Source of the DNA: Candidatus Parvarchaeota archaeon
GTDB lineage: Archaea > Nanobdellota > Nanobdellia > Parvarchaeales > Parvarchaeaceae
Reading direction: 5' to 3'
Assembly: GCA_023380585.1 (NCBI GenBank)
Contig: JAMCRN010000005.1
Coordinates: 1 to 34,624, forward strand
DNA length: 34,624 nucleotides
The notes under the pieces were generated by a model. It had not been told where the DNA came from, ran no database searches, and worked only from the letters and a program-made list of their open reading frames with translations. Numbering within the stretch: position 1 is the first letter of the stretch; every line of letters begins with the position of its first letter. Shown here one piece after another: positions 24,323 to 32,114 of this stretch. A program made the translations under genes and the position numbers.

Positions 24323-24384
24323 ATGGAAAAATGATTTCGCGTTTTAAAACAATACGATGCCTTTACTTAAATATCTTCACTGCG

Positions 24385-25092
24385 TCACCTTATCCTTACC
24401 TCTGAGTAGAGTGAATCAAGCTCAGCGTGGTTCTTGTATAAGGAAAGATATATCTTACGCAGCCCTGCCCTGAGAGCGCTCTTCCACTGGCCTTTGACGC
24501 CCAAAGATGAGTCGAGTATACTAGAGTTAATGTCAGTAGGGCAGTAATTGTAAAGGTTCTTCTTCAGCACGTACAAGTTGTAAGGCACGACTCTCAAGTG
24601 GTGTCTCTGCCACTGGAAATCGTTAGAAAAGCCGCGTATCAGCACGTCCATGAGCTCTTTTTTCATATCCTGACAGTTAACAGCGATGGAAAACCTTATC
24701 TCGTCAGCGTCCTGCAGTACTCTGTTTTCATCTTTGTCGGCAGCTATCTTCTCCACTATCTCGTATTTGTTGTTTATCCGGTCTATCCTCATCCAATATT
24801 CCATGAGGTTTATCGTCTCGGTCTCTATTATCTCCGCTATGTTCTTTCCGTTCTCTCTATATTTTAGCAGGATGTCGGCGCTCCATCTTATATTGTTGTC
24901 ATTTCTTAAGCCCGGTTCAGTGTATCTTAGGTCCTGCTCCATGGAAGCAAAGTATACATTCTTTCTGCTGTCAACGAAAGCAAATGCGGATATCTGCATT
25001 ATCTTGTGAAGTATGGAAGGTCCGCTGCCCCTTTTGTCCAAGAGTCCTGATATCAGTATGTCATCCAGTCTTCTTTTATTATGTCTGCTCAT
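24385..25092 (-). CDS. Unknown soluble protein, 235 residues
   Basis: A basic, charged protein without a signal peptide or membrane segment. Short recognisable pieces (GSGPSILHKIMQISAFAFVDS, with DENRVLQDADEIRF later) match no family I know. It lies upstream of secF with a 62-base gap. Its likely TATA box (GTATATAAAACA, about 25143-25153) is about 55 bases before the ATG, so a leader of about 30 bases is expected, with GGGGAG 14-20 bases before the start. Confidence 0.66.
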   Translation of the reverse strand: MSRHNKRRLDDILISGLLDKRGSGPSILHKIMQISAFAFVDSRKNVYFASMEQDLRYTEPGLRNDNNIRWSADILLKYRENGKNIAEIIETETINLMEYWMRIDRINNKYEIVEKIAADKDENRVLQDADEIRFSIAVNCQDMKKELMDVLIRGFSNDFQWQRHHLRVVPYNLYVLKKNLYNYCPTDINSSILDSSLGVKGQWKSALRAGLRKIYLSLYKNHAELDSLYSEVRIR

Positions 25093-25240
25093 TTCGTCCG
25101 GCTCTCCCCATCTTTCAGTGACAACAATGGTGTTTTCCCAGTGTTTTATATACTTTGTTTGTTTATATTTATTCTAGGCTGCAGCATGTATCGGAACGGA
25201 CATCCGCCCGCCTTCATCGTCGCTTGTGTATGATTAAAAT

Positions 25241-25903
25241 ATGAAGTCACAGTTTTCAGTCGAGTTTTTGATAGATGTCAGTATAGTGCTCGTCCTGGTC
25301 GCGTTCCTTGCGGCATTTTTCCTTTCTTTGTCCAACACACAGCAGAACGCGGTATACATGAACGGAGTCTGCAGCGTGATAGCACAGGCGATAAACTCTG
25401 TTTCCAATTCGGTCTCCCCATACACTGCTGTGAATCTTCCTATTTCCAGCATAAGCACTTCAAACAACCTGAACGTCACAATATCCAACGGCATAATAAT
25501 AACCTTCCTTCTCATCAACGGGAAACCGGCTTCTAATCTACTAGCCAATACAAACGTCGTTTCATGCGGGGCTGATACAAGGCTTACGGCCAACGAGTCT
25601 TTCCTGCTATCCAGCCTCTATATATACAAAAACAGTGACATTATAGACCTAGCTTATCTGTACGCTAATTATTCCACGTCACTAGAGCCACAGGAGATTT
25701 TCGGTGGGGGTTTCTCATCTAATGTGACTCTGTTCCTTGATTATCCGAACGGCACTGCTTCAAATATAGGCAATGAATATCCTACATTTTCCTACAATGC
25801 TACCTCTATAGTACAGACCCTGAATCCCGGGGTTTATGCCTTTTCCGCTAAGCAGGTCTCTGATCCAAACGTGATGGTAGAGCTACTGTTTTCAGTGAAA
25901 TAA
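25241..25903 (+). CDS. Type IV pilin-like protein with class III signal peptide
   Basis: 220 residues. MKSQFSVEFLIDVSIVLVL is a short class III signal (cut before Gln4, Glu8 five residues into the mature part) with one hydrophobic helix to about residue 30. The mature domain is Ser/Asn-rich, with sequons and two cysteines (GVCSV, VSCGA). It lies 50 bp upstream of the probable major pilin. A TATA-like GTTTATATTTATT near 25160-25171 implies a leader of about 50 bases. Confidence 0.8.
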   Translation: MKSQFSVEFLIDVSIVLVLVAFLAAFFLSLSNTQQNAVYMNGVCSVIAQAINSVSNSVSPYTAVNLPISSISTSNNLNVTISNGIIITFLLINGKPASNLLANTNVVSCGADTRLTANESFLLSSLYIYKNSDIIDLAYLYANYSTSLEPQEIFGGGFSSNVTLFLDYPNGTASNIGNEYPTFSYNATSIVQTLNPGVYAFSAKQVSDPNVMVELLFSVK

Positions 25904-25921
25904 GAAAAAAAAACAATAGTA

Positions 25922-25932
25922 AGGTTTAAATA
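25922..25932 (+). promoter_or_regulatory. Strong TATA box of the probable major pilin
   Basis: GGTTTAAATAG, preceded by an A-rich tract (25907-25916), lies about 27 bases before the ATG at 25954. This is the arrangement of a strong leaderless archaeal promoter. Confidence 0.6.
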
Positions 25933-25953
25933 GTAGGGTATTATACAAATAAT

Positions 25954-26454
25954 ATGAAAACAAAAGCACAGTCAGCTTTGGAATACATGATGACTTATGG
26001 CTGGGCCATATTGATCATCGTTATCGTAGCGGCTGTACTTTATTCGTTGGGAATCTTTAGTCCATCGAGCAGTGTAGGTGCTGTGCAGACAGGGTTCGCT
26101 CCGTTCACGGCCACGGCCTCAAGTTGCACACCTGGTTATTTTGCGGTGGCATTTAGTACTGGTGGTCTTCCAGCAGGGTCTTCGGATGCTACCATAACTG
26201 CTGCCACAACTGAAATTACGTCTGATACTGGTTTGCCTGCTACTACTCTTCCAGCTCAAGCAACCGGCCTACCCGCAGCAACAACAATTACAGTAACACC
26301 AGGTAGCACATTTGTAGTGAACTGGTCAAGTGTTAAGTGTTCAACACCTGGAGTGCACTACAGTGCTTCTATAACGATGAACTACACCTATACTTCAGCA
26401 GGACTTACGTCTGTTGTTCCAGCGAAAGGTACAGTTTCAGGTACTTCAAGCTAA
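25954..26454 (+). CDS. Probable major type IV pilin
   Basis: 166 residues. KAQSALEYMMTYGWAILI is the canonical archaeal class III signal of the EYMMTYGWA type, cut before Gln6. One helix runs to about residue 34. The mature domain is dominated by Ala, Thr, Ser, Gly and Pro, with repeats such as LPATTLPAQATGLPAAT, and two cysteines (SSCTPG, VKCSTPG). Codon use differs from its neighbours (more GCA, ACT, CCA and ATT). A strong promoter and an intrinsic-type terminator frame it as a single gene. High expression is likely. Confidence 0.85.
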   Translation: MKTKAQSALEYMMTYGWAILIIVIVAAVLYSLGIFSPSSSVGAVQTGFAPFTATASSCTPGYFAVAFSTGGLPAGSSDATITAATTEITSDTGLPATTLPAQATGLPAATTITVTPGSTFVVNWSSVKCSTPGVHYSASITMNYTYTSAGLTSVVPAKGTVSGTSS

Positions 26455-26472
26455 AGGATTAATTTTTGTTTT

Positions 26473-26510
26473 GCCTTCGTTTATTTCAAGAAGGCTTTTC
26501 AGTTTTTCTT
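26473..26510 (+). terminator. Intrinsic-like terminator after the major pilin
   Basis: GCCTTC (26473-26478) and GAAGGC (26490-26495) form a 6-bp stem with an 11-base loop, followed by TTTTCAGTTTTTCTT. A further T-rich run precedes it. Confidence 0.6.
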
Positions 26511-26554
26511 AGTGTAATAAATGTTAATATTGATAATGATGACAAAGGGATAAG

Positions 26555-26857
26555 ATGATAAATATAGGCTTATACTACAAAGTGAAGAAAGGAAGTGAGG
26601 CAGAATTCGAATCAATCTTCAATGACGTGGTGTCGCATCTCAAGAAAAACGTGCAGGGATTCCAGGACGCGAAAATATACAGAAAAGTGGGAGAAGACGA
26701 AAAAACCACGGAATACATGCTTTATAGCGAATGGAGTGACTTAGACGCCTTCAGGGAATTCACCAACAGCGACGCATTTAGAAATACGACTTCGCACGGA
26801 AAGAGCATAATTGAGGGAAGGCCTTACCATAAGATATTCAAGGAAATAATGGAGTGA
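26555..26857 (+). CDS. ABM-domain protein (antibiotic-biosynthesis-monooxygenase fold), heme-linked
   Basis: 100 residues, a single ferredoxin-like ABM fold: GLYYKVKKGSEAEFESIF, then GFQDAKIYRKV, then YMLYSEWSDLDAFREF and SDAFRNTTSHGKSIIEGRPYH. The ending, W...F...SDAF...I..GRP.H, is like the ABM half of the haloarchaeal Cld-ABM fusion (PitA). The Asn-Trp-His set of IsdG heme oxygenases is not clear. It converges with the HemQ-like gene, 5 bp apart, and lies next to the heme operon, so a heme-binding or heme-handling role is likely. Confidence 0.68.
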   Translation: MINIGLYYKVKKGSEAEFESIFNDVVSHLKKNVQGFQDAKIYRKVGEDEKTTEYMLYSEWSDLDAFREFTNSDAFRNTTSHGKSIIEGRPYHKIFKEIME

Positions 26858-26862
26858 TCTGT

Positions 26863-27492
26863 TTACAGCATCAAATTATACCCTGCAAAGACCGGCTCTT
26901 CTTTTGTGACCCATTTTCTCGCTTCAGCCTTTCTCAGGTCCATCGCAGTCTTCATCCAGTTCAGGATAGAATCGGTCTCATAGAAAAGTAGGAATTCCAG
27001 GTCGTCTATACCGAATGAGTACATTGTGTAAGAACGTATATCTGTGTTGTTTTCGTCTTTAAGTGCCATATCCACGTGCTGTTTTGTTATCCTTTGCTTC
27101 TCGGATTCAGGAAGCAGATACCAGCTAACATCTTTTTTTAGCGGATACGCTATCATATACTTAAATTTTTTATCATGTTTTAGATACTCCTTGTTCGGAT
27201 GGGTATAAACAGCGAAAAAACTATGGGTTTCTGTTAGCAAAAACGGCTTTATATCATATAGAGCTCCTTTGAAACTGAGAAGGTCCTCGAATGAGTCGGC
27301 GATGTTCCATACCAACAGATCAGCGTCGTATCTGAAAGAGGAATATAGCCTTGAAACAAAGCCATCTTTAAAGGCAGCCTTAGATACTGTTTTTTTAAGT
27401 TTATCAAGGAAAGACCTGCGTATACTTTTACTAGACTTAAACCAATCATCCGAAAACTTAAAGCAGTGCAGGGAAGATAACTTCTCGTCCAT
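26863..27492 (-). CDS. Chlorite dismutase-family protein, HemQ/ChdC-like (coproheme decarboxylase)
   Basis: 209 residues of the Cld/HemQ family. The C-terminal part has KYMIAYPLKK then WYLLPESEKQ, then KQHVDMA, and SFGIDDLEFLLFYE. By comparison with bacterial ChdC, Y116 and K120 match the catalytic tyrosine and the following lysine, and H139 matches the proximal heme ligand. The distal Gln of firmicute ChdC falls near S154 (with R153 beside it), so chlorite dismutase chemistry cannot be fully excluded by eye. Location beside hemC-D, hemE and hemH favours decarboxylation of coproheme to heme b. A 20-bp palindrome overlaps its promoter. Confidence 0.8.
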   Translation of the reverse strand: MDEKLSSLHCFKFSDDWFKSSKSIRRSFLDKLKKTVSKAAFKDGFVSRLYSSFRYDADLLVWNIADSFEDLLSFKGALYDIKPFLLTETHSFFAVYTHPNKEYLKHDKKFKYMIAYPLKKDVSWYLLPESEKQRITKQHVDMALKDENNTDIRSYTMYSFGIDDLEFLLFYETDSILNWMKTAMDLRKAEARKWVTKEEPVFAGYNLML

Positions 27493-27512
27493 CTTATCTC
27501 ATCTATGCGATG

Positions 27513-27532
27513 GGATTTAAGTTTTTAAATCC
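27513..27532. promoter_or_regulatory. 20-bp palindrome over the chdC promoter
   Basis: GGATTTAA, spacer GTTT, then TTAAATCC: perfect 8-bp arms. It lies 21-40 bases before the ATG at 27492 and includes the TATA-like TTTAAA. The hemC-D TATA box is about 30 bases away on the other side, so one factor could affect both. Confidence 0.5.
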
Positions 27533-27558
27533 AGTAGACTTGGCGCAGTATCAGATTA

Positions 27559-27568
27559 ATCTTTATAA
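27559..27568 (+). promoter_or_regulatory. TATA box of the hem operon and leader of about 60 bases
   Basis: ATCTTTATAA predicts a start near 27590. The transcript would carry about 60 bases before the ATG at 27653, including the purine-rich AGGGAGGAGAA (27590-27600) and a possible CGGC/GCCG hairpin. Most genes here are leaderless. Confidence 0.45.
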
Positions 27569-27652
27569 GCAGAAAACTCAAGGATATGTAGGGAGGAGAA
27601 AACGGAAGACGCGGCGTTAACAACTTGCCGTCAGCAATGGTCCGTGATTTCT

Positions 27653-29323
27653 ATGAATGAGATGACTATAGGGACTAGAGGAAGCAGGTTAAGCCTCGTC
27701 CAGACGGAAATAGTAAAGAAAAAACTAGAGGAGAAATCGCCGGGAATAAAAATAAAGGTAAAGACGATAAAGACTGAAGGCGATTTGAGACAGAAGGAAC
27801 CGCTCGATAAGATAAGCGGGAGCGGCGTCTTCGCAAAGGAGATCGAAAAAGCTCTCCTTAGACATGAAATAGACATGGCTGTACACAGCCTTAAGGATCT
27901 TCCAACAGACCTACCTATCGGACTGACCATAGGGGCTGTCCTTGACAGAGGTGACACAAGGGACGTACTTATATCGAATAATGGCTTGTCTCTTCAAGAA
28001 CTGCCAAAAGCGGCAGTAGTAGGGACGAGCAGTCTAAGGAGAAAAAGCCAGATTCTTAACCTAAGACCAGATCTCACAGTAAAAGAAATAAGAGGAAATG
28101 TAGATACTAGATTGGAAAAACTCGACGCGGGAGAATACGATGCGGTAGTTTTGGCTTCAGCCGGTATATCAAGGTCTGGTCTTATCGGCAGAATAACGGA
28201 GTATCTGCCAATAAGCAAGATGCTTCCAGCTCCTGGGCAGGCCGCATTAGCAGTCGAATTGAGAGAAGGAGACGCTGAAATGGAAGACCTGGCAAGAAAG
28301 ATAAACGACATAGACGCACAGAGAGCAGTTTCTGTCGAAAGAAGGTTCTTAAGTCAGCTTGGTGGCGGTTGCAAAGTACCGATAGCCGCTTATGCAGATG
28401 TTAACAGCGGCAGAACCGTTCTTTATGGTGCGGTGATGGATAAAGAAGGAAAGAAGATAATAAGGGGCAGCATGAGCGCCAGCTTATCTTCAAACATAGA
28501 TATAGGCTCAGAATTGGCGATGGAGCTTCTTGAGAAAGGCGGAGCAGAGACGCTGTCCTCCGAAGACACTCCATTAAAAGGGAAAAGGATCCTTCTGACA
28601 ATGTCAGAAGACTCAGCTAAGGAGGTCAGAAATGAATGTCTGGAACTCGGTATGATTCCATTCGGTCTGCCCATGATAAAGATAGAACCTTGCAGCGATT
28701 ATTCAGAACTAGATAAGGCAATAATCGGCATAGAGAATTACGATTGGATAGTCTTTACTAGCCAGAACTCTTTGAGATATTTCTTTTTCAGGCTCTCAGC
28801 GAACAAGATAAGTCCGCAGAAAGCCCTTGGGAAGATAAAGATAGCAGCCAGCGGAAAGGTTGCGGACTCTATCAAGAACTGCGGCATTAAGATAGACGCT
28901 TTTCCAAAAGAACATACTCCAGAGAAGTTCTTAGAGCTGATGGGGGACTTAGACGGCAAGAGAATATTGATACCAGAATCTAATATCTCTATCGGGAGCA
29001 TAGCTAAAGCCGCAGGGAAGAGAGGAGCGTCATGTGATGAAATAGTATCTTATATGACCCTGCCGATGGTTTACAGCAGCAGACATATACTGGATATCTT
29101 AGAGAAAGGGATCGATTTTATAATCTTCGCAAGCCCATCGGGTGTAAAGAGCTTAGCGGAGTCTGTCGGCAATGATAATATAGGATACATAAACAGGTCA
29201 AAACTGGCATATATCGGCGGTGTGACAGCTGAGGAGGGCAGGAGATGCGGCTTGAACGTCGATATGATACCGCGAGAGAGCAGTACAGAAGGACTTATGA
29301 AGGCGATAAGGCAGCATGGTTAA
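27653..29323 (+). CDS. hemC: Hydroxymethylbilane synthase fused to uroporphyrinogen III synthase (HemC-HemD)
   Basis: 556 residues from the ATG at 27653; a GTG at 27644 or ATG at 27662 are alternatives. Residues 1-300 are HemC: IGTRGSRLSLVQTEIV, HSLKDLPTDL with the catalytic Asp at 82, GTSSLRRK, LPAPGQAALAVE, and the dipyrromethane-cofactor site GGGCKVPIAAY with C240. Residues of about 305-556 are HemD (uroporphyrinogen III synthase): GKRILLTMSE, NYDWIVFTSQNS, IIFASPSGVKSL and STEGLMKA. Together they convert four porphobilinogen molecules to uroporphyrinogen III. The stop overlaps hemE by 8 bp. HemB, HemL and HemA are not in the window. Confidence 0.94.
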   Translation: MNEMTIGTRGSRLSLVQTEIVKKKLEEKSPGIKIKVKTIKTEGDLRQKEPLDKISGSGVFAKEIEKALLRHEIDMAVHSLKDLPTDLPIGLTIGAVLDRGDTRDVLISNNGLSLQELPKAAVVGTSSLRRKSQILNLRPDLTVKEIRGNVDTRLEKLDAGEYDAVVLASAGISRSGLIGRITEYLPISKMLPAPGQAALAVELREGDAEMEDLARKINDIDAQRAVSVERRFLSQLGGGCKVPIAAYADVNSGRTVLYGAVMDKEGKKIIRGSMSASLSSNIDIGSELAMELLEKGGAETLSSEDTPLKGKRILLTMSEDSAKEVRNECLELGMIPFGLPMIKIEPCSDYSELDKAIIGIENYDWIVFTSQNSLRYFFFRLSANKISPQKALGKIKIAASGKVADSIKNCGIKIDAFPKEHTPEKFLELMGDLDGKRILIPESNISIGSIAKAAGKRGASCDEIVSYMTLPMVYSSRHILDILEKGIDFIIFASPSGVKSLAESVGNDNIGYINRSKLAYIGGVTAEEGRRCGLNVDMIPRESSTEGLMKAIRQHG

Positions 29324-30347
29324 AAACGACTCGTTTCTGAAAGTATGCAGGAAACAGGAAGCAGAGCATGTTCCTGTATGGTTCATGAGGCAGGCAGGCC
29401 GCTATCTAAAGAGGTATCTAGAGATAAAGCGCGGCAGGAATGTGCTAGAAGTAGCGAAGGACCCTGATAGCTCGTCAGAAGCTGCTGTTTCCGCAGCCAG
29501 AGAACTTGGCGTTGACGCTGCAATAATATTCGCTGATATAATACTGCCTATAGAAAGTGTCGGTTTTCCGATACGGATAGAAGAAAACATTGGACCTGTC
29601 ACACAGAAAAGGATAAAAAATACAGAAGATGTATCACTCTTCTCAGATTTTGACGCGGAAAAACACGTTCCATACGTTTTGGACGGCATAAAACTAGCCA
29701 AGCAGAAGTTGGATGATGAGATACCATTGATAGGTTTCTCCGCAGCCCCGTTTACTCTTTCAACTTACCTTCTGAACGGGAGTCCAGACCGCGATGGGAT
29801 AAAAACAAGGTCCGTGATGTTCTCGGACGAAGAAACATGGACATGCCTGATGGAGAACCTTTCGACTCTGATAATAAGATACCTGAATGCGCAGATAAAA
29901 GCCGGGGTAGATGCTATACAGCTTTTCGACAGCTGGGTAGGATGCCTATCGCCGCAGGATTATGATCTCTACATAAGCAAATATACGAAAAAGATATTCT
30001 CAAGTCTTCCAAAAGATTTCCCTAAGATACACTTTTGCGCTGACTCTTCAGGACTTATAGAAAGCTTCTCATCAATAGGTGCAGATGTTTTGAGTGTTGA
30101 CTGGAGGACAAGCATGGTAGACGCATACAAGCGCTCTGGTGGCATTCCGATACAGGGGAATATGGACCCAGTTATACCATTAAGCGGCCTAAAAAAGGCT
30201 GAATCTGCAGCAAAATATATAATAGATCAAAATAAAGACATACCGTATATATTTAGCCTGGGTCATGGTATCATTGAAGGCACTGACCCTGACGTGCTGA
30301 AAAAGATTGTAGAGATAGTCCATACGGAGGGGAAACGGAAACGATGA
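29316..30347 (+). CDS. hemE: Uroporphyrinogen III decarboxylase
   Basis: 343 residues, normal length. Signature VPVWFMRQAGRYL (about residues 19-31) with the substrate-binding Arg25, IFADIILP with catalytic Asp74, GFSAAPFTLSTY, LFDSWVG and FSLGHGI near the end. It removes four acetate carboxyls from uroporphyrinogen III to give coproporphyrinogen III. Many archaea use siroheme instead and lack this enzyme. The ATG is inside the end of hemC-D, and the TGA overlaps the hemH ATG by 4 bp. Confidence 0.95.
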   Translation: MVKNDSFLKVCRKQEAEHVPVWFMRQAGRYLKRYLEIKRGRNVLEVAKDPDSSSEAAVSAARELGVDAAIIFADIILPIESVGFPIRIEENIGPVTQKRIKNTEDVSLFSDFDAEKHVPYVLDGIKLAKQKLDDEIPLIGFSAAPFTLSTYLLNGSPDRDGIKTRSVMFSDEETWTCLMENLSTLIIRYLNAQIKAGVDAIQLFDSWVGCLSPQDYDLYISKYTKKIFSSLPKDFPKIHFCADSSGLIESFSSIGADVLSVDWRTSMVDAYKRSGGIPIQGNMDPVIPLSGLKKAESAAKYIIDQNKDIPYIFSLGHGIIEGTDPDVLKKIVEIVHTEGKRKR

Positions 30348-31234
30348 AAGCCGTATTATTGATGGCATATGGGAGTCCAGAGTCGCTTGACCAGGTAGAA
30401 GAGTATTACACAAACGTAAGAGGGATGATACCTCCATCTGCAGAGCAGTTAGCAGAGTTAAAATCAAGGTACTCTGCCATAGGAAACAAGTCTCCGCTTA
30501 TAGACATAACACGATCGCAAGCAAGGCTGCTCAGGTCTATGCTAGAAAAAGCAGGCTCAGAAACGCGCGTATACATCGGAATGAAGCACTCACATCCATT
30601 CATCGCCGAAGCTGCGGAAGCCGCTAAAGCCGATGGGATAGACCATATCCTTTGTATCCCTATGGCTCCGCATTATTCTAGCTTAGGGATAGAAACGTAT
30701 GTTAAACGAGCGAGAGACGCATTCGACCCAATCGAGATAAAGCAGAGATTCGTATTATCATGGAACAAGAACATGAAGCTTATAGAAGTGTGGACAGACA
30801 GCATAAAAGAAGCGGCAAAAAAAGTAAACGGCGATTATCGTCTTCTCTTTACAGCACATAGTCTCCCAAGGAAGGTAGTCGACACTAGCCCTTACAGGGC
30901 TCAGCTTCTGGAGACGGCAGAGCTTATATCTGCGAATATCGGTATCACTGACTGCGACTTGTGTTTTCAAAGCGCCGGTAGGACATCAGAAGAATGGGCA
31001 GGTCCAAGCCTAACGCAGGCAATAAAAGACTATGACTATAAAGAAAAGAGTATAATAATCGCTCCCATAGGTTTCGTATCAGACAATCTAGAGATACTTT
31101 ATGATATAGACATAGAAGCTATGGATCTAGCGAGAAGCGGGGGAATAAAACTAGTGCGTTGTAGGATGCCAAACGATTCTCATAAACTGATAGAAGCGCT
31201 TTTTTCATTAGTAGAGCAGGAAGGATTTATCTGA
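30344..31234 (+). CDS. hemH: Ferrochelatase, CpfC (coproporphyrin) type
   Basis: 296 residues. Motifs: VLLMAYGSPESL (Y9 at the conserved AYG), YYTNVRG, SAIGNKSPLIDIT, APHYSSLGIETYVKRA, TAHSLP with catalytic His172, QSAGRTSEEWAGP, and IGFVSDNLEILYDID with Glu250. The sequence reads closest to the monomeric ferrochelatases of Firmicutes, which insert iron into coproporphyrin III. With the ChdC-like gene nearby, coproheme is the likely product. No Fe-S cluster cysteines are present. A T-run (31275-31288) follows. Confidence 0.94.
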   Translation: MKAVLLMAYGSPESLDQVEEYYTNVRGMIPPSAEQLAELKSRYSAIGNKSPLIDITRSQARLLRSMLEKAGSETRVYIGMKHSHPFIAEAAEAAKADGIDHILCIPMAPHYSSLGIETYVKRARDAFDPIEIKQRFVLSWNKNMKLIEVWTDSIKEAAKKVNGDYRLLFTAHSLPRKVVDTSPYRAQLLETAELISANIGITDCDLCFQSAGRTSEEWAGPSLTQAIKDYDYKEKSIIIAPIGFVSDNLEILYDIDIEAMDLARSGGIKLVRCRMPNDSHKLIEALFSLVEQEGFI

Positions 31235-31274
31235 AAATAATTCTGGTTTATATTATAACTGTAAGATGTTTGTT

Positions 31275-31288
31275 CTCTTTTTTCTTTG
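31275..31288 (+). terminator. T-rich terminator after hemH
   Basis: CTCTTTTTTCTTTG, 40 bases after the hemH stop, fits an archaeal T-run terminator. The gap 31235-31359 holds nothing else I recognise. Confidence 0.45.
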
Positions 31289-31359
31289 TCTGTCTAATAA
31301 GAACCATATAGAGAACTAGCATAGGAATAGACACGATCAAGTCTTTGTATACGATTGTT

Positions 31360-32013
31360 CTATTTTTTAGATAACATGTCTCGGTAATCCTTCATAACTT
31401 CCTGGTAGCCGCCGTCGACTTTCTTTAATTCTGTGCGATATGGCGTGTCGTAACAGTCACCATTGCGCTCTATTTGCACGGCTTCATAAGCCGTATTAAC
31501 CCTCCTCTTATATTCGTCTTTTATGTCGAACAGCGTCCCTACAATGCCATCGATTATCCATTCGTTCTTAGGATCAGTCTCCATGCGGTTTATATCCAAG
31601 GCGGATCTGGTCAGTGCACCGACAGTCTGTGCATATACCCAGTATCTGAAAGGCTCCTTCCATTCTCCTTTCTCCACCATTTTTTTAGGCACTGTCTGGA
31701 TCAATCTTGTGATGGAATAATTCAATTCTCCATCGAAGTCGGCTTTATAACCATAGCTATCTGCCACCTGCACTATCTTCGCCCCCATAATCTCGGCAGG
31801 ATCATTCTTAGAGTCATACATGGCTTTTCTCTGTTCTAAAGGCGTCTTTTCCAGTTCCAATATAGTATTTGCCATCTTCTTTATGGTATGTCTATAGACT
31901 ATAGAAATTTCCGCGGTCTTTTTTCCTTTGGTTAGTTCTGAAATAATATACTCAGAAAGTTTGTCTATGAAATTATCTAATATCTCCCTGTCCTTTTTAG
32001 CTACATAAGGCAT
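31360..32013 (-). CDS. Unknown soluble protein, 217 residues
   Basis: Helical, charged, without membrane segments. It begins MPYVAKKDREILDNFI and has GELNYSITRLIQTVP in the middle. Short phage- and bacterial-type proteins with a similar opening and G-(E/D)-L-N-Y-x-I-T-R-L motif exist as a family of unknown function, so it may be a long relative; the match is weak. A C-terminal helical part includes EYKRRVNTAYEAVQIE. It lies alone on the minus strand between hemH and a divergent unknown gene. Confidence 0.62.
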   Translation of the reverse strand: MPYVAKKDREILDNFIDKLSEYIISELTKGKKTAEISIVYRHTIKKMANTILELEKTPLEQRKAMYDSKNDPAEIMGAKIVQVADSYGYKADFDGELNYSITRLIQTVPKKMVEKGEWKEPFRYWVYAQTVGALTRSALDINRMETDPKNEWIIDGIVGTLFDIKDEYKRRVNTAYEAVQIERNGDCYDTPYRTELKKVDGGYQEVMKDYRDMLSKK

Positions 32014-32080
32014 TTATGACCACCACATCATCTTGCTTACTATTGTATTAAGGCGCCCTGTATTAATCTTTTTCTAAACA

Positions 32081-32090
32081 CATTTATATA
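32081..32090 (+). promoter_or_regulatory. TATA box for the gene at 32115
   Basis: CATTTATATA lies about 29 bases before the ATG at 32115. A leaderless or nearly leaderless transcript is expected. Confidence 0.5.
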
Positions 32091-32114
32091 TTCTGTCGAC
32101 TATAACCATATTTG

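Noticed and set aside
26863-27492. True chlorite dismutase
   Set aside because: Context of heme genes and the ChdC-like Tyr, Lys and His favour HemQ, although the distal residue is not settled.
27637-27660. Seven-codon upstream frame before hemC-D
   Set aside because: Too short to support as a leader peptide; its ATG lacks a binding site and its overlap with the hemC start may be chance.
29198-29701. Minus-strand open frames across hemC-D and hemE
   Set aside because: The plus-strand frames carry clear HemD and HemE motifs; the minus frames are shadows.
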